64,000 bases of DNA. It comes from Paludibacter sp. (GTDB lineage Bacteria; Bacteroidota; Bacteroidia; Bacteroidales; Paludibacteraceae). Of the stretch, positions 1 to 8,244 are shown piece after piece. A program made the translations under genes and the position numbers. Every line of letters begins with the position of its first letter. The first letter of the stretch is position 1. The stretch lies in the NCBI GenBank assembly GCA_019163375.1, contig JAFLKK010000014.1, positions 1 to 64,000 on the forward strand, in the 5' to 3' direction. A model generated the notes under the pieces. The model searched no databases. It saw nothing but the letters and a program-made list of their open reading frames with translations, and was not told where the DNA came from.

Positions 1-345
1 GACCTGAAGCAACTGATTTACGACTTTGGCCGGAACAGTGCCGGGGCAAACAGCCCATCAGGAACACCGGCTTTCTGATCTGATTGCTAAGCACCAACAA
101 CCTGAAGCAATGGATTTACGACTTTGGCCGGCACAGTGCCGGGGCAAACAGCCAGCTGGGCAACCGGCTTTCTGATCTGATTGCTAAGCACCAACAACCT
201 GAAGCAACTGATTTACTGATCTGATCACTGCAAAAACCAACGCAAATTCAATGCAAGATATTGATTTACTGATACAATAGCTAAGTAGCAAACAGACCAT
301 CAGGAACATCGGCTTTCTGATCTGATCACTAAGCAACAAATAAAA
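1..345. repeat. ~98-bp tandem repeat, cut by the window edge
   Basis: Units beginning CCTGAAGCAA start at 3, 101 and 198 (periods 98 and 97). The first two are nearly identical and each contains a GGCCGG..ACAGTGCCGG inverted repeat near its middle. The third decays after about 30 bases, but fragments such as GGCTTTCTGATCTGAT recur to about 330. No open frame spans it. The array probably continues left of the window. It is presumably host flank or the extreme end of the ICE; the integration junction cannot be placed from the sequence. Confidence 0.85.
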
Positions 346-416
346 TACCTCAATGATAGTAAACCGATAATATCAGGTAGAATAGAATTATAAACAGATA
401 GAAAATAAGCGATAGA

Positions 417-623
417 TCAATGCTTATTATACAATTCCAAAACAAACATTAATAACTTTATTAGTTTACTAGGACATAAATTGAGAACTAATTTTAAAAG
501 AATGGCTAAGAAAGTCCAAACTGATAATTTAGAAATAATGTTGATAAGATCATCTTCAATCTTATTAATAAGTTTAGTAAAGAAACTTTCTTTTTTAGCT
601 GCTTTTTTACGGTTTTGTTTCAT
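417..623 (-). CDS. small hypothetical protein, Lys-rich N terminus plus one hydrophobic segment
   Basis: A 68-residue frame. The first ~12 residues are strongly basic, and residues ~35-65 form one or two hydrophobic stretches, so a small membrane-associated protein is possible. I recognise no family. The upstream region contains a short GTTTCGCAGGCGAAAC hairpin (661-676) and no clear -7 element. It is AT-rich and may be fortuitous. Confidence 0.3.
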   Translation of the reverse strand: MKQNRKKAAKKESFFTKLINKIEDDLINIISKLSVWTFLAILLKLVLNLCPSKLIKLLMFVLELYNKH

Positions 624-1110
624 CGGATTTCACGTTAAAAATTAATTTAAGCGTGATTCCGTTTCGCAGGCGAAACTACAACCTGTTTTTAAAATATCAA
701 AGGACAAAAAAACACCACATTGTAAACACCTTGTATTTAGGTATTTGCAAAAGCGAAAATTATATTAAGTAACAAACAAATAAAACAAACTATGAAAACA
801 GAATAATAAGACCAACAAATTAACAAACATATAAATAGAAAGTGAGTAGAAAAAATGAAGTTACAAAATCTATTGAATTGGTATATGATAAACAGTTTGC
901 TATATTCAGAACTGGAAGCTGTAAGATTAAAGTAGCCGATTTAATGATATATATTTATAGAAATACACGGCAAAACATTTATTTTCTAATTTTGTACTGT
1001 TTTTGTACCAAAAGAACAAAAAACAACATAATAGACTGATAATATGACATTTAAAATAGTCCCGTCCGTACCGCAAAACACTAAAGACAAATAGTGGAAA
1101 AGCGTAGACA
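624..1110. other. intergenic, no confident gene
   Basis: This AT-rich stretch holds a hairpin at 661-676 (arms GTTTCGC/GCGAAAC) and a 65-codon frame at 842-1039 that looks fortuitous (no family, no promoter, low-complexity composition). The attL junction of the element should lie somewhere between here and the integrase start, but no convincing IntDOT-type core site (GTANNTTTGC) was found. Confidence 0.5.
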
Positions 1111-1143
1111 AATCCCGTAAAATCAAGGTTTTACGGGATTTTT
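1111..1143 (+). terminator. intrinsic terminator
   Basis: A perfect 12-bp inverted repeat, AATCCCGTAAAA / TTTTACGGGATT with a 6-nt loop, is followed by a short T run. It could terminate transcription in either direction and insulates the integrase gene from the left flank. Confidence 0.75.
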
Positions 1144-1368
1144 CATTTCTGGTCAGTGACGTTTGAAAGCCAAGAAAAAGTCAAAAAAAGACAGAGTTCC
1201 ATTACTAAATCGTTACTAAAAATGGGCTATCTAAAATAGTAATGATTTTCAATACAAGTCTCTGATTTGTCGCCTTTTGTACATTAAGTGTCTGCTCATA
1301 TACTAAACACTAATCATTCCTTTGCAATGGAAATTACACCCGTTGTTAGGAATTAAAAAGAAAGTATT

Positions 1369-2610
1369 ATGAGTAAAAGTACATTTAAGATTCTCTTCTA
1401 TTTGAGAAAGAATCAAGTAAACAAAGATGGCAAGGTCAGCATTATGACTCGCCTATCAGTAAATGGTGAAGTATCCCAGTTTAGTTCAAAATTGGATGTT
1501 GAGCCGGAGCTTTGGGATGTAAAACAAGGAAAAGTAGTCGGAAATAGCCTGATCTCTCGTCGGCTAAACAATTTATTGGACGATATCCGCACTTCTTTGA
1601 AAAACCATTATCATGAGATAGAAACTCATGAGGCCTATGTAACTGCAGAAAAAGTACGAAATGCTTTTCTGGGTTATTCCACGAAACAATCCACCCTTCT
1701 AGAACTTTTTAAAACCCATAACGAAGATGCTCGAAAATTGGTAGGCATCAGTAAAACCGAAGCTACACTTTCAAAATACGACCGGGCTTATCGCCGTTTG
1801 GGAGAGTTTATGCAAGCCAAGTATAAAATAACCGATATAGCCTTAAAGGAAATCAACTATAAGTTTGTTACAGACTTTGAGACTTATTTGCGTACGGTTA
1901 GTAAATGCAATGAAAATACGACGGCAAAATTTATGCAAATGTTGCGTATGATTGTCATCGTAGCTAAAAATAACGGTTGGTTGTTCAATGATCCTTTTTC
2001 CAATTTCAAAATCCGGTCAAAACGTGTAGATAGAGGTTATCTTACTGATCAGGAAATACAGACAATTATGGAGAAAAAATTTAGTTTCACCCGTTTGGAA
2101 CAAGTTCGTGATGTCTTTATTTTTTCTTGCTTTACGGGGCTTTCCTACATTGATGTAAAACAATTGACAGCACAAAACATTTGTACATCCTTTGACGGGA
2201 AACAATGGATAATGACACACCGTCAGAAAACTGATACTCCTGTCAATGTTCCCTTATTGAATATCCCATTGACTATCCTAAAGAAATATGAAGGCAAACT
2301 CTCCAAAGGGCAATTGCTTCCGGTGTTAAGCAATCAAAAGCTCAACTCTTACCTGAAAGAAATTGCTGATTTATGCGACATTCATAAAAACGTTACCTTC
2401 CACTTAGCGCGTCACACTTTTGCCACGACGACTACTCTATCCAAAGGTGTACCCATCGAAACCGTATCAAAAATGTTAGGACATACGAACATCAAGACAA
2501 CTCAAATTTATGCCCGCATTACGAATGAAAAAATCAGCAAGGACATGCAATTGCTTTCCAGCAAACTAGATGATATGGAAAAAGTAACCTTAGAAAAACA
2601 AGCACTATGA
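1369..2610 (+). CDS. int: CTnDOT-type tyrosine integrase
   Basis: Site-specific recombinase for integration and excision of the ICE. The 413-residue protein has an arm-binding N-terminal domain (~1-90), a SAM-like core-binding domain (~105-205) and a catalytic domain (~220-400). Reading the catalytic pocket by position gives Ser259 (in CFTGLSYIDV), Lys287, His345 and Arg348 (HLARHTF), His372 (LGHTN) and Tyr381. In most tyrosine recombinases the first position is arginine. Serine there is a known property of IntDOT of Bacteroides CTnDOT, whose catalytic residues carry these same numbers as I recall them. The gene is first in a short operon, its stop overlapping the next ATG (ATGA). The call is secure; the att sites were not located. 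Confidence 0.97.
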   Translation: MSKSTFKILFYLRKNQVNKDGKVSIMTRLSVNGEVSQFSSKLDVEPELWDVKQGKVVGNSLISRRLNNLLDDIRTSLKNHYHEIETHEAYVTAEKVRNAFLGYSTKQSTLLELFKTHNEDARKLVGISKTEATLSKYDRAYRRLGEFMQAKYKITDIALKEINYKFVTDFETYLRTVSKCNENTTAKFMQMLRMIVIVAKNNGWLFNDPFSNFKIRSKRVDRGYLTDQEIQTIMEKKFSFTRLEQVRDVFIFSCFTGLSYIDVKQLTAQNICTSFDGKQWIMTHRQKTDTPVNVPLLNIPLTILKKYEGKLSKGQLLPVLSNQKLNSYLKEIADLCDIHKNVTFHLARHTFATTTTLSKGVPIETVSKMLGHTNIKTTQIYARITNEKISKDMQLLSSKLDDMEKVTLEKQAL

Positions 2611-3002
2611 AACGTGGAACAATAACAATCAGAAATACCAATTCAGACAATATTCAGATTGACATGGCGCTGTCTGAAAATGGAACTATATGGATGACAA
2701 AGAACGAGATAGCATCCTTGTTTAATGTCTATCGTTCTTCTGTGGAAGCGAGCCTGAAATCACTCTTTAAATCCAATAGGTTATTGGAGAAAATGGTGAG
2801 ACAAGAAGAACATTGCACACAAACCAACGATAAGAAATGTATTGTTGAATATTTCAATCTTGAAGTGATTATCGCTTTAAGTTATCGAATAGACAGTTAT
2901 CCATGCATTCATTTTCGACAATGGGTCGCAAAACAGGTTACCCTTTCTTGTAAAAAGCATTTTCCAATAACCGTTCAGTTGGGAACAACTACGTTGAATT
3001 GA
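2607..3002 (+). CDS. small RhuM-like DNA-binding protein of the ICE
   Basis: A 131-residue protein whose ATG overlaps the integrase stop by 4 nt, so the two are translationally coupled. Residues ~28-60 (IWMTKNEIASLFNV, then a Ser/Glu-rich helix) resemble the helix-turn-helix start of RhuM/cell-filamentation-type proteins, and the middle contains the related segment VEYFNLEVIIALSYRI. The family normally runs much longer, so this is either a short ICE-specific version or a truncated one. It is probably an accessory DNA-binding factor. Function is inferred from family and position only. Confidence 0.75.
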   Translation: MKRGTITIRNTNSDNIQIDMALSENGTIWMTKNEIASLFNVYRSSVEASLKSLFKSNRLLEKMVRQEEHCTQTNDKKCIVEYFNLEVIIALSYRIDSYPCIHFRQWVAKQVTLSCKKHFPITVQLGTTTLN

Positions 3003-3026
3003 CCCCTCGATTTCGAATTGATTATA

Positions 3027-3077
3027 AGCCGAAAGGTGATTACTGACATTAATAGTAATCTCCTTTCGGCTTTTTTT
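3027..3077 (+). terminator. intrinsic terminator after the integrase operon
   Basis: AGCCGAAAGG..GATTACT pairs with AGTAATC..CCTTTCGGCT across a short loop, and seven T residues follow. This is a strong rho-independent terminator separating int from the excision operon. Confidence 0.9.
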
Positions 3078-3187
3078 GTATAACCATTTCCCCTTTCTTC
3101 CAATAAATCTTCCACAGGTAGGTAACAACCTGTGATTCCACCCTATCCACAATCCGCATTTTTGCACTGTAATCAAACAGTAGCAAA

Positions 3188-3529
3188 ATGGAAATAATAA
3201 CATTAGATCATGAGGTTTACAAAGATTTGGCGAATAAAATTGACCGGATTGCAACCTATGTTTTCAAAAAAGAAAATACACCTTCACAAGAACCAGAGAT
3301 ATGGCTAACCAGTGAAGAACTAGCTGATCTGCTTAAAATCAGTACGCGCACTCTTCAGCGAATGCGTAAAGACCGAACTATTTCTTATAGCATGATCCGT
3401 AGCAAATGCTTATACCGGTTATCTGATATTGAGAAATGCATTCGTGAAAGAATTGTTTCCTGCAATCCGCAAACCTTGGATGAGTTCAGAAAAGGCTATT
3501 TACTCACCCATAAAGCCACTACACTATGA
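3188..3529 (+). CDS. xis2c: excisionase-like helix-turn-helix protein (Xis2c-like)
   Basis: A 113-residue protein with a MerR/excisionase-type winged helix in residues ~38-85 (WLTSEELADLLKISTRTLQRMRKDR, recognition helix followed by SYSMIRSKCLYRLSDIE). It is first in a set with the same order as the CTnDOT excision operon (xis2c, xis2d, orf3, exc). In that element the two small proteins bend and bind att DNA to drive excision with integrase. A -7-like CATTTTTG lies just upstream (about 3160). Its stop overlaps the next start (ATGA). The assignment rests on order, size and the domain; the symbol is by analogy. Confidence 0.8.
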   Translation: MEIITLDHEVYKDLANKIDRIATYVFKKENTPSQEPEIWLTSEELADLLKISTRTLQRMRKDRTISYSMIRSKCLYRLSDIEKCIRERIVSCNPQTLDEFRKGYLLTHKATTL

Positions 3530-3858
3530 GCTTATTAGATTCGGAGACTTTTGAGATATGGATGAAACGTATCATGGAACGTTTTGACCGTAACGAAAAG
3601 ATATTAGCTGCCCTTGCGTGCAAAGATCTAAAGGCGGAAAAATATCTGGACGGCGAACGATTACTGGATAATCAGGACTTGTGTCAACTTCTACAAACAA
3701 GCAAACGATCTCTACAAAGATATCGCAGTTCAGGAGCTTTAACCTACCACATGCTCTGGCATAAGGTCTATTACAAGGAATCGGACGTACAGCTATTCAT
3801 CAAGAGCTATTTCAAAGAATTTCGAAAAGAGAATGACGGAGAGAAACCTTCAAAGTAA
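3526..3858 (+). CDS. xis2d: excisionase-like helix-turn-helix protein (Xis2d-like)
   Basis: A 110-residue paralogue of the preceding gene. The same winged-helix layout is visible around residues ~48-90 (LLDNQDLCQLLQTSKRSLQRYR, then ALTYHMLWHKVYYKESDV). The start overlaps the upstream stop by 4 nt, implying coupled expression and perhaps a heteromeric complex. In CTnDOT the equivalent protein is required for excision and also helps regulate transfer genes. The symbol is given by synteny. Confidence 0.8.
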   Translation: MSLLDSETFEIWMKRIMERFDRNEKILAALACKDLKAEKYLDGERLLDNQDLCQLLQTSKRSLQRYRSSGALTYHMLWHKVYYKESDVQLFIKSYFKEFRKENDGEKPSK

Positions 3859-3964
3859 AGCCAACACCGAAACTCCACAAAAATTCGGAATCAATAGAAT
3901 TACTGCTAGTAATCTCTAAATTCATCAACTACCAATTTCAATATATCATTAAATTCATCAACCT

Positions 3965-5503
3965 ATGGAACTGAAAAAGAAAGAAACAGAAAAAGATGTT
4001 CTCATCGTCAGGGATGAGAAAACCGGAGAAATCGGTGTGGTTGCCGGGCTGAAAAGCGACGGAACACCGAATGTAACGAATGCCAAACCCGAAAACGGAC
4101 AAGCCTTTTTGAGGTTTGACCGACACGGAGATGTACTGGATAACTTCTTTAGCAACTTCTTCCGCCAATGCAAAGAACCCAAACGCTTTGGTTTTTACCG
4201 TGTGGCAGCTGACAGAGTCGAGAATGTATTACAAGTACTTAAAGACTTACTCAAAAATCCTGAAGCAAATAAGGAACTGCTTGCTCCGCATCTTGTAGAT
4301 ACGGAGAAATATGAAAAACTGGCAAAACAAGAACAATCCGAAACCTCCACTAAAGAAAAAACGCCCCAGGAACAAACAGAAGGAAAAGGACAACAGCAGG
4401 AAGCGCAACAAGGGGACAAACAGAAAAAAGAATATCAACCCATTGATGAAAACCGAATCAACTGGTCGGAGTTGGAAGAAAAATGGGGTGTGAACCGTCA
4501 GTCTTTAGAGGCATCAGGCAATTTTAAGAAGATGCTTAATTACGGTAAATCCTCTCTTGTAACCGTAGCCCCTAAATTTGGGGATGAACGTTTTGAAACC
4601 GAAGCCCGCTTATCTTTTAAATCGATGCCGGATGGCAGTGTACGACTCATTCCGCATCTGATTCGCAAAGAGCCACAATTGGATAAAGGATTTGAGGGAT
4701 ATACTTTCTCTGCCGAAGACAAAAATAATTTGAAAAACACCGGTAATATGGGGCGTATCGCCCAGCTGACAAATAGTAGCACGGGAGAAACTACACCTGC
4801 CTATATCAGCATTGATCGCCTGACCAATAATATCGCGGCTATTCCAGTCAATAAAATTCGTATTCCGGAAAAGATTGGTGATACAATTCTGACAGAACAA
4901 GATAAAAAAGAACTTCGTGCCGGCCATCCCGTACCGAACAAAGAAATCACACTTACCAACGGTAAGGCCTTCACTACCACTTTGCAAGTGAATGTAGAGC
5001 AAAGAGGTGTCGAGTTTGTTCCTCTCAATTCGCAGATAAAGCAAGATAATCAACAGGCAAAGCACGAAGATCAACAACAGCAGAAAACCTATAATTTCCA
5101 ATGGCTGGATGCAAGTGGCAATCTCCGTGCACCCAAGACCTTCGGAGGCGTTACGCTGACACCGGAGCAACAATCTGATTTTACCGCAGGTAAAGCCATT
5201 TTAGTGAACGATATGGTACGGGATAAGCAAGGCAAACCTTACACTGCCTATATCAAATTCAATCAGGAAGAAGGTAAACCTAAATATTACCGTTCTGATC
5301 CCGACGTTTCAAAAGCCCAACAAGTTACTCCTTCATCGGATAGTAAAACACAAGTGGCAGTCAATTCAGAGGGTAAAACCAACGAAGCAACTAAACATAT
5401 TGCTGAACCGCTACAACAAGGACAAGCTACTCCTGCCAACACACAGCAACAGCAACGCCAAAGTCAAGGAACACAAAACAAGCCGAAAGGCGTAGGTGTC
5501 TGA
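3965..5503 (+). CDS. Orf3-like protein of the excision operon (DUF3945/DUF4099 type)
   Basis: A 512-residue soluble protein. The N-terminal ~100 residues form one conserved domain. Residues ~115-160 are a Gln/Glu/Lys-rich linker. The central part (~160-360) holds DUF3945/DUF4099-like segments, and another DUF3945-like module (YNFQWLDASGNL..LTPEQQSDFTAGKAI) follows at ~375-440. The C-terminal ~70 residues are again Gln-rich and low complexity. The position between xis2d and the topoisomerase equals orf3 of CTnDOT, whose exact role is unclear. No enzymatic motif was seen. Confidence 0.8.
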   Translation: MELKKKETEKDVLIVRDEKTGEIGVVAGLKSDGTPNVTNAKPENGQAFLRFDRHGDVLDNFFSNFFRQCKEPKRFGFYRVAADRVENVLQVLKDLLKNPEANKELLAPHLVDTEKYEKLAKQEQSETSTKEKTPQEQTEGKGQQQEAQQGDKQKKEYQPIDENRINWSELEEKWGVNRQSLEASGNFKKMLNYGKSSLVTVAPKFGDERFETEARLSFKSMPDGSVRLIPHLIRKEPQLDKGFEGYTFSAEDKNNLKNTGNMGRIAQLTNSSTGETTPAYISIDRLTNNIAAIPVNKIRIPEKIGDTILTEQDKKELRAGHPVPNKEITLTNGKAFTTTLQVNVEQRGVEFVPLNSQIKQDNQQAKHEDQQQQKTYNFQWLDASGNLRAPKTFGGVTLTPEQQSDFTAGKAILVNDMVRDKQGKPYTAYIKFNQEEGKPKYYRSDPDVSKAQQVTPSSDSKTQVAVNSEGKTNEATKHIAEPLQQGQATPANTQQQQRQSQGTQNKPKGVGV

Positions 5504-5549
5504 GGCACAAAAAACAAACCACTAAAATCCACAGTAAGATCAAATCAGT

Positions 5550-7640
5550 ATGAAAACAATTATTGCAGAAAAGCCGAGCGTTGCTCGTGAAATCGCCCAA
5601 ATCGTGGGTGCAACCAAAAGAGAGGCTGGTTACCTGAGTGGTAACGGCTATCATGTTACATGGGCTTTCGGGCATCTGGTGACACCTGCCTTGCCCGACG
5701 GATACGGTATCAAGGGCTTTCACCGTGACAACCTACCAATACTTCCATCCGTATTCAGTCTTGTTCCCCGTCAGGTAAAAACAGATAAAGGCTATAAAGC
5801 GGACAACGATGTGCTGGCACAGATTAAGATCATTACCCAACTGTTCCACGAAAGCGAAAAGATTATTGTAGCAACGGATGCTGGACGTGAGGGTGAGTTA
5901 ATCTTTCGTTATCTCTATGAATACATTGGTTGTGCTACCCCTTTCGACCGCCTCTGGATCAATTCGCTCACCGATAAAGCGATCCGGGATGGACTGGAAA
6001 ATCTAAAAAGCGGCAACAAGTATGACAACCTGTATTATGCCGCCAAAGCACGAAGCGAAGCAGACTGGTTGGTGGGCATCAATGCCACGCAAGCCATCAC
6101 CATCGCAGCAGGACGAGGCACTTATTCGCTCGGACGCGTACAGACCCCCACGCTGGCAATGGTATGTTCCCGTTATTGGGAGAATAAGCAATTCGTGTCC
6201 GAAGCCTTCTGGCAATTGCATGTTTCAACAGATGGCAAAGGCAAAGATGAAGTACTAAAATTTTCCTCTGATGATAAGTGGAAAGATAAACAGCCTGCCG
6301 AAGACTTCTATCAAGCGGTCAGGAATAGCGGTACAATTACCATTACGAAAGTGGAACGAAAAGAAACCACACAAGAAACTCCCTTGCTGTACGATCTTAC
6401 CACACTTCAAAAAGAGGCGAATACCAAACATGGATTTTCAGCTGACAAAACCCTATCCATTGCTCAAAAGCTCTACGAAGCAAAGCTCATTACCTATCCT
6501 CGTACCGGTAGCCGTTATATTCCCGAAGATGTATTTGCTGAGATTCCGGCTCTGCTACTCACTATCAAAGGTAGTTCAGCATGGGGTAGCCACGTAAACA
6601 GCATGGGAGAACCGACACGACGCAGTGTCGATGATACAAAGATCACTGATCATCACGCTTTACTGATTACAGGGATGAAAGCTAATAATCTTTCATCCGA
6701 TGACGCAGTCATCTATCATATGATCATCGGACGTATGCTCGAAGCATTTTCTGAAAAGTGCATAAAAGATGTAGCTACAGTGTTGGCAAGCTGTTCAGGG
6801 GTGGTATTTGCACTGAAAGGGTTCGTTGTAAAACAAAAAGGATGGCGTGCCATTTATGGTGAAGAAGCAGAAGAGACTGTCCTGCCTGAATGGGTGGAAG
6901 GTGATATTTTACCCGTTAAAGCCTGTTCGCTAGCCGAAGGTAAAACAAAACCAAAACCGCTGCACACCGAAGCAAGCTTACTCGCAGCCATGGAGACAGC
7001 AGGCAAAGAAACGGAAGATGAAGAGTTACGCCAATCACTGAAGACCTGCGGTATTGGCACACCTGCTACCCGTGCATCCATCATCGAAACTCTGTTTCAG
7101 CGTGAATACATGGTACGACAGAAAAAAGCACTTGTCCCTACCGAAAAAGGTCTTGCCCTCTACTCGGTTGTCAAAGATATGCACATAGCAGATGTAGAAA
7201 TGACGGGTGAATGGGAATTGTCACTTGCTCGCATTGAAAGCGGCGAAATGCAAGCCGAAGCTTTCCGTGAGGGAATTGAAACATATACTTCCCAAATAAC
7301 ATCAGAACTACTAACCTGCGACAAACTGTTTACCCACAAGGAAACGGAGTGTCTTTGTCCCAAATGCCAAACGGGAACCATGCAATTCTTCGGCAAGGTA
7401 GTACGTTGCAACAATCCTTCCTGCGTATTTCCAGTTTTTCGGCAGATAGCCGGCAAAACAATGACGGATCAGGATCTTTTGGAATTGCTGACTTCAGGAA
7501 AAACCGGAGTCATCAAAGGCTTTAATAGCAAACAGGGCAAAACCTTCAATGCTGTCGTTACTTTTGATGAAGAGTTTCATACCAAATTCATTTTTCCTGA
7601 TTTGAAAACCAACGATAAAAACAAAAAAAGAAAAGAATAA
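5550..7640 (+). CDS. topB: DNA topoisomerase III, Exc-like
   Basis: A type IA topoisomerase of 696 residues. The TOPRIM domain opens with IIAEKPSVAREIA and has the acidic motif ATDAGREGELIF near residue 110. The active-site tyrosine is in LITYPRTGSRYI near residue 316. A Cys-rich zinc motif (CLCPKCQTG..CNNPSC) and a C-terminal topo-III repeat follow from ~605. The CTnDOT homologue, Exc, has topoisomerase activity and is encoded last in the excision operon. A CACTAAAATCCACAG repeat lies just upstream of the start and recurs after the gene. Confidence 0.95.
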   Translation: MKTIIAEKPSVAREIAQIVGATKREAGYLSGNGYHVTWAFGHLVTPALPDGYGIKGFHRDNLPILPSVFSLVPRQVKTDKGYKADNDVLAQIKIITQLFHESEKIIVATDAGREGELIFRYLYEYIGCATPFDRLWINSLTDKAIRDGLENLKSGNKYDNLYYAAKARSEADWLVGINATQAITIAAGRGTYSLGRVQTPTLAMVCSRYWENKQFVSEAFWQLHVSTDGKGKDEVLKFSSDDKWKDKQPAEDFYQAVRNSGTITITKVERKETTQETPLLYDLTTLQKEANTKHGFSADKTLSIAQKLYEAKLITYPRTGSRYIPEDVFAEIPALLLTIKGSSAWGSHVNSMGEPTRRSVDDTKITDHHALLITGMKANNLSSDDAVIYHMIIGRMLEAFSEKCIKDVATVLASCSGVVFALKGFVVKQKGWRAIYGEEAEETVLPEWVEGDILPVKACSLAEGKTKPKPLHTEASLLAAMETAGKETEDEELRQSLKTCGIGTPATRASIIETLFQREYMVRQKKALVPTEKGLALYSVVKDMHIADVEMTGEWELSLARIESGEMQAEAFREGIETYTSQITSELLTCDKLFTHKETECLCPKCQTGTMQFFGKVVRCNNPSCVFPVFRQIAGKTMTDQDLLELLTSGKTGVIKGFNSKQGKTFNAVVTFDEEFHTKFIFPDLKTNDKNKKRKE

Positions 7641-7803
7641 TAGTTATCTTTGCCACTGAGTTCACAGTCATGAGTTTTTCATACTACAAAGTTGATATTT
7701 GATTTACTGTGGATTTTAGTGGTGGCACTTCGGGAGGGATCCCGGAGTGCTTTTCGCATTTAGCCCTTCCAACATTCATTACATCACTAAAATCCACAGA
7801 AAT
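7641..7803 (+). promoter_or_regulatory. leader with promoter, terminator hairpin and flanking inverted repeat
   Basis: The region begins with a TTATCTTTG -7-type element (about 7644). A terminator-like hairpin, GCACTTCGGGA (7725-7735) with TCCCGGAGTGC (7740-7750), is followed by TTTT. It sits inside a larger perfect inverted repeat: CTGTGGATTTTAGTG (7707-7721) against CACTAAAATCCACAG (7785-7799). The latter 15-mer also occurs at 5520-5534 before the topoisomerase. The arrangement looks like a simple terminator followed by a leader, or an attenuator for the next gene. Confidence 0.6.
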
Positions 7804-8244
7804 ATGAAAAAGAAAAATAGTTCCAAAGAACTGTCCTACTATGGACTGTACCTATTATCCTATCTCAACGAAAACCACCCCAATTTACTCTCCGATACGG
7901 ATTTCATAGAAAGCCGTGCTGACCTTGCCGCAGCTACTTACGAACAAGCCAGGTTGGAGGAATATACACCTGAAGGAGCGCAAGAATTGGCTATGCTCAC
8001 TCTAATGGAGGGTCTTCATTTCTCCAGGTACAACACACTACTAGAAATACTTTGGAACGAGTTTGCAGATGAACTGCCACAAGGTGATGCAGGGGAATTT
8101 GCTTTTAAATTACTGCCCTCATTAGAAGAAATCTTTTCAAAATACCCTCTTTCGGATGATTTCGCCTACACATCCGAATATGATGCGCTTTATACGGAGC
8201 TAACTGGAGCCATCTTCATTCACATCGAAGCGTATGGCCTTTAA
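7804..8244 (+). CDS. DUF1896 family protein
   Basis: A 146-residue acidic protein from the ATG at 7804. An upstream in-frame ATG at 7747 would start inside the terminator hairpin and is less likely. The sequence ([35 protein letters not shown] motifs, C-terminal [13 protein letters not shown]) is typical of DUF1896, a family seen almost only in Bacteroides mobile elements beside the large helicase. The last 11 bp overlap the helicase start, so the two are co-translated. Function unknown. Confidence 0.8.
   Translation: MKKKNSSKELSYYGLYLLSYLNENHPNLLSDTDFIESRADLAAATYEQARLEEYTPEGAQELAMLTLMEGLHFSRYNTLLEILWNEFADELPQGDAGEFAFKLLPSLEEIFSKYPLSDDFAYTSEYDALYTELTGAIFIHIEAYGL

Noticed and set aside
1-345. 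CRISPR-like array at the left edge
   Set aside because: The repeat unit is ~98 bp with no alternating spacer and no cas genes nearby.
842-1039. 65-codon plus-strand frame in the left flank
   Set aside because: No recognisable family, promoter or neighbour, and AT-rich composition. Treated as fortuitous.
1316-1325. ATTCCTTTGC as the IntDOT attachment core
   Set aside because: Two mismatches to GTANNTTTGC, and it equally resembles a -7 promoter element for int. The att site cannot be fixed without the other end.
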